Origin: Poriferisodalis sp965208555
GTDB lineage: Bacteria; Actinomycetota; Acidimicrobiia; Acidimicrobiales; Poriferisodalaceae
NCBI RefSeq assembly: GCF_965208555.1
Contig: NZ_OZ242342.1
Location: forward strand, 434,001 to 498,000
DNA length: 64,000 nt
Direction of reading: 5' to 3'
Part shown: positions 59,266 to 64,000 of the stretch, piece after piece
How positions within the stretch are numbered: the first letter of the stretch is position 1
Layout of the letters: each line of letters begins with the position of its first letter
The notes under the pieces: model-generated
Seen by the model: only the letters and a program-made list of their open reading frames with translations
The model's database searches: none
What the model was told of the DNA's origin: nothing
Translations under genes and position numbers: made by a program

Positions 59266-61986
59266 TCAGCCCTTGGCGTCTGCCCACGTGGCGCCGACGG
59301 CGACATGAACTTCCAGCGGGACGGCCAGATCGGCGGCATTGCGCATGATGTCGACCGTCAGCTCGTTCACCTCGGCAGTCTCGACCGGGTCCACTTCGAG
59401 GATCACCTCGTCATGCACCTGCAGCACAAGCCGGCTGGAGGCGGCGCGATCTCGCAGCGCTTCATCCAGCCGGATGAGCGCCACCTTGAAGATGTCCGCC
59501 GCCAAGCCCTGGATGGGGGCATTCATGGCCTGGCGCTCGGCAGCCTGACGCACGCGGAAGTTGCGAGACGTCAGCTCGGGCAGTGGGCGGCGACGCCCGA
59601 ACGCCGTCTCGGTGTACCCCCGCTCGCGGCTCTGCTCGACCACCCCATCCATGAACGACCGCACATGCGGGAAGGCTTCGAAATACGCGTTCAGGATTCC
59701 CGCCGCCTCGTCGGTCGGCACGCCGAGACGCTGCCCGAGCCCATAGGCCTCCATCCCGTAGGCGAGGCCGTAGCTGACCATCTTCGCGACGGACCGCTGA
59801 TGCGGGGAGACATCGCCGGCGTCGATGCCGAACAGCGACGCCGCGGTGGCGCTGTGAATGTCGCGCCCCGCCTCGAAGGCGGAGACGAGGCCGGGGTCGC
59901 CGGAGAGGTGGGCAATCACCCGCAGCTCGATCTGGTTGTAGTCGGCAATGAGCATCTCGAATCCGTCTGCAGGCACGAACGCGCGCCGGAACAGCCGACC
60001 CTGTTCGGTGCGCACCGGGATGTTGTGCAGATTCGGGTCCTCCGAGCTGAGCCGGCCGGTACGGGCAACCGTCTGGTTGAACGTGGCATGGATGCGTTCG
60101 TCCGTCCCGACGCACTCCAGCAAGCCGACGCCGTAGGTGGAGCGCAGCTTCTCCACCTCCCGGTAGGCGAGCAGCTGGTCCGCGATCGGGTGCAGACCCT
60201 GCAGCGATTCCAGCGCTGCGGCGTTCGTGGAGTAGCCGGTCTTGGTCTTGCGATGCGGCGGCAGCCCCAGGTCCTCGAACAGCACCTCTGCAAGCTGTTT
60301 TGGCGAGTTGACGTTGAGATCGTCCCGGCCCGCCAGCCGCCGAACTTCCGCCTCCAGCGCGAACACCTCGCTGGTGAGGTGATCGCGCAGAGTCTCCAGC
60401 TCTTCGCGGTCGACCCCGATTCCGGCGACCTCCATGCGCGCCAGCACCGAGATGAGCGGACGCTCGATGTTCCGGTAGAGGTCCGACATCCCGAGATCTG
60501 CCAGCTCGCGGTCGAGCACCGGCGCGAGCATCGCCACGGCGAGCGCGTCGCGGCTCGCGGTGGCCTGCCCGAGGGGGCCGGAGGCATCCACGGCATCGAA
60601 GTCGAGTTGGCCCTCGGTCTCGGCTTCGACGAGCTCCACCCTGCAGTGTCTCGCGAGCAGCGTGCTCAGCTCGCCACGGCCCTCGGGGGGATGGATGAGG
60701 TACGCCGCAATCGAAGTATCGATCTCGAGCCCCGCAAGCGCTTCACCGGCCTCGACATCGCCTGGCAGCCGAGCGAGTGCTCTCATCAGCGGTTTCGCTT
60801 GGTGGATGTGGACGCCGGGTCCGTCACGCCCGACCAGCTCCGCGATCGACGCTGCGACCTCGGCGATCTCGAGGAGCTCTGGAGCGAGGGCGAGCACGCT
60901 GCCTGCTGACGGATCCACGGCGACCGCCAGCACCCCCAGCGAGCCGTCGGGCTCGAACGCGCAGCCCATCGACACGGGCTCGGACCGCTGCGCCAGCCCG
61001 CTGAGCAAGGCCGCCGCTTCCGCCGGATCCGTGAACGGCACCAGTTCGACATCGGCGAGCCGCGAGGTCGTCTCGGCGCCTGCGGCAGGCTCGAGCAGAC
61101 CGTCGAGCGATGTGCCGGCCAGTGCCTCGCGCAGCCGGGCATGCAGGGTGCCGAACTCCAAGAACTCGAACGTGCGCGTCACCAGGTCGGCGTCGAAGCT
61201 GTCCCAGCGGAGGTCGTCGACCGTGGCGTCGATCGGCGCGTCGGTGCGCAGCTCCATCAGCTCGACGTTGCGGCGCACGTCATCCTGGTGCGACGCCAGA
61301 TTCTCGGCCAGTTTCGGGCTCTGCTCGGATGCCGCAGCCAGCAGTGCCTCGACGCTGCCGTACTTGTTGAGAAGCTTGGCAGCGGTCTTCTCGCCGACGC
61401 CGGGAACGCCCGGCAGGTTGTCCGACGGGTCACCGCGCAGCGCCGCGTACTGCACGTAGAGGACTGGGGTGACGCCGGTGCGTTCGACGATGCCCGCCTC
61501 GTCGTAGAGGGCGTAGTCGGTGACGCCCCGCCGGTTGTAGAGCACGCGGATGTGCGGGTCAGCCACCAGCTGGTACACATCGCGATCGCCGCTGACGATC
61601 AGCACGTCATCGCCGCGCCCTGCTGCCTCGGATGCCAGCGTGGCCAGCAGGTCATCGGCTTCGAAACCGGCACAGTCCACCGCCGGGATGCTCAGCGACT
61701 CGAGCACCTGCCGCACCAGGCCGAGCTGATCTATGAGCGTTGCGGGGGTCTCGTCGCGGTGTGCCTTGTACCGCGGTTCGGCTTGATGCCGGAACGTCGG
61801 CTCGGGGCGGTCGAAGCACACGGCAATGGCGTCAGGACGGTGATCCCGCACCAGATTGACCAGCATGGACGTGAAGCCGAAGACGGCACCGGTGGGCTGG
61901 CCCGAACGGGTGGCCATATCCTCGGGAATGGCGAAGAACGCCCGGTAGGTCAGCGAATTCCCGTCGAGCAGCAGGAGCTTCGACAT
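59266..61986 (-). CDS. polA: DNA polymerase I
   Basis: The 906-residue protein has the N-terminal 5'-3' exonuclease (LLLDGNSLTYRAFFAIPEDM, GFEADDLLATLA, GDRDVYQLV, DNLPGVPGVGEKTA). The 3'-5' exonuclease domain lacks its DxE residues (reads SMGCAFEPDG), so proofreading is absent. A complete polymerase domain follows: DPNLHNIPVRTEQGRLFRRA, ADYNQIELRVIAHLSGD, RSVAKMVSYGLAYGMEAYGL and LVLQVHDEVILEV. It fills gaps in repair and matures Okazaki fragments. It sits between the ANTAR regulator and rpsA on the same strand. Confidence 0.97.
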   Translation of the reverse strand: MSKLLLLDGNSLTYRAFFAIPEDMATRSGQPTGAVFGFTSMLVNLVRDHRPDAIAVCFDRPEPTFRHQAEPRYKAHRDETPATLIDQLGLVRQVLESLSIPAVDCAGFEADDLLATLASEAAGRGDDVLIVSGDRDVYQLVADPHIRVLYNRRGVTDYALYDEAGIVERTGVTPVLYVQYAALRGDPSDNLPGVPGVGEKTAAKLLNKYGSVEALLAAASEQSPKLAENLASHQDDVRRNVELMELRTDAPIDATVDDLRWDSFDADLVTRTFEFLEFGTLHARLREALAGTSLDGLLEPAAGAETTSRLADVELVPFTDPAEAAALLSGLAQRSEPVSMGCAFEPDGSLGVLAVAVDPSAGSVLALAPELLEIAEVAASIAELVGRDGPGVHIHQAKPLMRALARLPGDVEAGEALAGLEIDTSIAAYLIHPPEGRGELSTLLARHCRVELVEAETEGQLDFDAVDASGPLGQATASRDALAVAMLAPVLDRELADLGMSDLYRNIERPLISVLARMEVAGIGVDREELETLRDHLTSEVFALEAEVRRLAGRDDLNVNSPKQLAEVLFEDLGLPPHRKTKTGYSTNAAALESLQGLHPIADQLLAYREVEKLRSTYGVGLLECVGTDERIHATFNQTVARTGRLSSEDPNLHNIPVRTEQGRLFRRAFVPADGFEMLIADYNQIELRVIAHLSGDPGLVSAFEAGRDIHSATAASLFGIDAGDVSPHQRSVAKMVSYGLAYGMEAYGLGQRLGVPTDEAAGILNAYFEAFPHVRSFMDGVVEQSRERGYTETAFGRRRPLPELTSRNFRVRQAAERQAMNAPIQGLAADIFKVALIRLDEALRDRAASSRLVLQVHDEVILEVDPVETAEVNELTVDIMRNAADLAVPLEVHVAVGATWADAKG

Positions 61987-62029
61987 CGGAACTCTCCCAA
62001 CTCGGTGACGCTGCAGTCGCCTCGGATGC

Positions 62030-62605
62030 TCAGGGCGTCAGCAGGCCGTCGACGATCTGCTGCGCTATGTCCCGCATCTTCGCACGGTTGGCCATTGCCG
62101 TACTGCGGATGAACTCGAAGGCGTCCTGCTCGGAGAGCTGAAAATCGTCCATGAGCAGGCCCTTCGCACGCTCCACGGCCTTGCGCGTCTCCAGCTTCTC
62201 TTCGAGGCTCTCGACCGTGTCCTCGAGCTCTCTCATCTCCGTGAAGCGGCCCCACGCGACCTCGATGGCCGAGACCAGCTCTTCGCGCTGGAACGGTTTC
62301 ACCAGGTACGAGAGCACGCCCGCATCGCGGGCCTCCGCTATGAGATGGCGCTTGCTGAACGCAGTGAGTATGAGCACGGCAGACGTACGGTCTCCGGCAA
62401 CCTCGCGTGCCGCATCGAGGCCGTCGCGGCCAGGCATCTGGATGTCGAAGATGCACACCTCGGGCTGGTGCTGGCGTGCCAGCTCCACCGCTTCGTCGCC
62501 GCGGCCCGTTTCCGCCACGACGACGTAGCCCTCGTCTTCGAGCATCTCGCGCAGATCGAGCCGGATGATGGCCTCGTCCTCTGCGATCACGACTCGCTTG
62601 GACAC
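62030..62605 (-). CDS. ANTAR-domain response regulator (PdtaR-like)
   Basis: The 191-residue protein has an N-terminal receiver (RVVIAEDEAIIRLDLREMLE, acceptor Asp in VCIFDIQMPGRDG, Lys in LVKPFQREELV) and a C-terminal ANTAR RNA-binding domain (LETRKAVERAKGLLMDDFQL, SEQDAFEFIRSTAMANRAKM). It matches mycobacterial PdtaR, which binds paired hairpins in leaders of target mRNAs to prevent termination. Its kinase partner is not in the window. polA follows 43 bp downstream. Confidence 0.92.
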   Translation of the reverse strand: MSKRVVIAEDEAIIRLDLREMLEDEGYVVVAETGRGDEAVELARQHQPEVCIFDIQMPGRDGLDAAREVAGDRTSAVLILTAFSKRHLIAEARDAGVLSYLVKPFQREELVSAIEVAWGRFTEMRELEDTVESLEEKLETRKAVERAKGLLMDDFQLSEQDAFEFIRSTAMANRAKMRDIAQQIVDGLLTP

Positions 62606-62723
62606 TCGCGCTCTCCTCGCGGCTGGGTCGAAGGGGTCGGCACTACCGGCCCGGCGGCTGCGGACCGGTCAGCCTACCGGTCGAGCTATGAGCCATCTGC
62701 GGAATTCTGTGTCTCGTCTTCAG

Positions 62724-62806
62724 TGCCCGGGGCGGGATTCGAACCCGCACGCCCGCAAGGGCAGAGGATTTTGAGTCCCCCGTGTCTGCCATTTCACCAC
62801 CCGGGC
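62724..62806 (-). tRNA. tRNA-Leu (anticodon CAA)
   Basis: The minus strand folds as a class II tRNA: acceptor GCCCGGG/CCCGGGC with A73, Leu-type D-arm (GTGAAATGGCAGACAC), anticodon stem GGGGA/TCCTC with loop CTCAAAA giving CAA, variable arm, and T-arm GCGGG-TTCGAAT-CCCGC. It reads UUG. No CCA is encoded. There is no integrase next to it. Confidence 0.96.
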
Positions 62807-63043
62807 AATGGGGCGCCTCAGCGTATCCAGCGGCGACGCGCCGGTCCGAGCCCTCCCGCTGAAACACCAGTCATTGCCCGCTCTTGTTCGCTGCGCTCAC
62901 GGGCCGCTCGGGCCCCGGCTTCGCCTCAGGGCAGAACTGTCACCCTCGCCGTTCCCCGATCCACCTACCATTTGTCCCGCGTTCACTGCGTCGCCACCCG
63001 GGAGCAACCCGTTGTTCGGCACCGGCGCTGTGTAGGAGGCCGA
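62807..63043. other. Intergenic region before fabD
   Basis: Contains the fabD ribosome site (TAGGAGGCC) at its right end and must hold the divergent promoters of tRNA-Leu and fabD. No further gene is supported. Confidence 0.4.
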
Positions 63044-64000
63044 GTGCTCGCATTCACATTCCCGGGTCAGGGCTCGCAGCAGCCCGGCATGGGCGAAGCC
63101 TGGACCGCCCATGAATCGTGGGAGCTGGTGACCGAGGCATCCGACGCCTGCGGGCGTGACGTCGCAGCGCTGCTGCTGGAGGCCGACGCCGATGAGCTGC
63201 GCCACACACGCAACTCGCAGCTGTCAACGTTCGTGCTGTCGATGGTCGTCCTCGACGCGGTCGAGCGCACCGGCGCCACGTTCTCGTGTGCAGCCGGCCA
63301 CTCGCTGGGCGAGTACAGCGCCCTGACTGCCACCGGTGCGCTGGCGTACGACGACGCCGTCCGCCTGGTCGCTGAGCGCGGCGAGGCGATGCAGGTGGCC
63401 GCCGACGAGCGGGAAGGGACCATGGCTGCGGTGCTGGGTCTCGATGACAACCTCGTGGCTGAGGCGTGCGATGCCACGCCCGGCGATGTCTGGGTCGCGA
63501 ACTACAACGCCCCGGGCCAGGTCGTCATCGCAGGCGCACCGGACGCCGTTGCCGTCGCCGGCGACGAAGCCAAGGCGGCTGGGGCGAAACGGCTGATGCA
63601 ACTGCCCGTGGGCGGCGCATTCCACACGCCGTTCATGCAGCCCGCCAGGGATCGACTGCGCAAGGCGCTGGCCGAGGTCGAGATTCGGGCGCCGAGCGTG
63701 CCGGTGGTCGCCAATGTCGACGCACGGCCGCGTTCGGATGCTGACGAATGGCGCACGCTGCTCGCACAGCAGCTCACCAGCCCGGTGCTGTGGCGCGCCA
63801 GCCTCCATGCGCTCGCCGACGCCGGCGTCACCACCTTCGTAGAGCTCGGCCCGGGCAAGGTGCTGACCGGCATGACCAAGCGGACGCATCGGGATGCGAC
63901 ATCGATGGCGGTCGCCACGCCGGCTGACATCGACGCGCTGATGGAAGCGCTCGCAACGGATGCGCCTTCGGCACCGACCGTGCTGGGCGGCGAGAACCTG
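63044..64000 (+). CDS. fabD: Malonyl-CoA:ACP acyltransferase, truncated by the window edge
   Basis: GTG 63044 follows TAGGAGGCCGA. The frame is open to the last base (319 codons). Motifs: FTFPGQGSQQPGMGEAW, the nucleophile in AGHSLGEYSAL, NYNAPGQVVIAG, MQLPVGGAFHTPFMQPA with the catalytic His, and TTFVELGPGKVLTGM. It transfers malonyl groups from CoA to acyl carrier protein at the start of fatty acid synthesis. Most of the family length is present. In actinobacteria fabH or acpP usually follow, outside this window. Confidence 0.95.
   Translation, partial: MLAFTFPGQGSQQPGMGEAWTAHESWELVTEASDACGRDVAALLLEADADELRHTRNSQLSTFVLSMVVLDAVERTGATFSCAAGHSLGEYSALTATGALAYDDAVRLVAERGEAMQVAADEREGTMAAVLGLDDNLVAEACDATPGDVWVANYNAPGQVVIAGAPDAVAVAGDEAKAAGAKRLMQLPVGGAFHTPFMQPARDRLRKALAEVEIRAPSVPVVANVDARPRSDADEWRTLLAQQLTSPVLWRASLHALADAGVTTFVELGPGKVLTGMTKRTHRDATSMAVATPADIDALMEALATDAPSAPTVLGGENL

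Noticed and set aside
59143..60909. 588-codon plus-strand frame opposite polA
   Set aside because: Antisense shadow; polA motifs are complete on the minus strand.

Overview
The window is about 65% GC with the gene style of a high-GC actinobacterium, most likely an Acidimicrobiia-like lineage. This is inferred from an F420-type luciferase-like oxidoreductase, a mycothiol-type formaldehyde dehydrogenase, an ANTAR regulator, a DUF4193-like acidic zinc-ribbon protein next to uvrB, and the order uvrC-rapZ-gap-pgk-tpiA with secG further along. YvcK and WhiA, usual between rapZ and gap in actinobacteria, are missing from that place.

The window has two halves that meet at a tRNA-Leu gene at 27827-27910. 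Everything to its left (1-27.8 kb) is accessory DNA. At 1-14 kb lie a broken leucine-rich-repeat secreted protein with a 13-base homopolymer, a secreted protein built on 93-bp tandem repeats, a frameshifted actinobacterial conserved protein, an RF2-like release factor with an in-frame TGA at codon 25, a CHAP-like protein whose catalytic Cys position is Ser, an Ala-rich protein, a GmrSD-type (DUF262/DUF1524) nuclease, a 2H phosphoesterase, a single-motif PLD protein and a stand-alone HsdR-N-like nuclease. At 14.5-27.8 kb two related tyrosine recombinases of equal length face each other, with mirrored GGGAACTG-rich sequences outside their 5' ends. Between them sit a cassette of membrane protein, 5hmdU-kinase-helical-domain-like protein, TIR-like protein and Nmad2-like protein (16.2-18.9 kb), a small membrane protein, an unknown helical protein paired with a membrane-anchored dCTP-deaminase-like protein lacking the catalytic Glu, a dead IS481-type transposase, and a methyltransferase/metallo-beta-lactamase operon that is more AT-rich than its surroundings.

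To the right of the tRNA the sequence is ordinary core genome. A polyhydroxyalkanoate region (30.8-37.8 kb) holds a patatin-like lipase, PhaC, a small PhaE-like partner with a Lys/Ala tail, a MarR regulator with a candidate operator, an alpha/beta hydrolase, an acyl-CoA synthetase, an XRE regulator and a second phasin-like protein. Glycolytic tpiA-pgk-gap, rapZ and uvrC follow. A tightly overlapping five-gene signalling operon (STAS, receiver-PP2C, HATPase anti-sigma kinase, ABC-type ligand-binding lipoprotein, histidine kinase) occupies 44.0-49.5 kb. The rest is uvrA, a mycothiol-dependent-type alcohol dehydrogenase, uvrB, coaE, rpsA, polA, an ANTAR response regulator, tRNA-Leu(CAA), and fabD running off the right edge.

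The strongest candidates for new biology are the TIR/HMUDK-like/Nmad2-like cassette, the RF2-like gene with its TGA, and the architecture of the island with its facing integrases. All family assignments were made by reading motifs; no database search was run.
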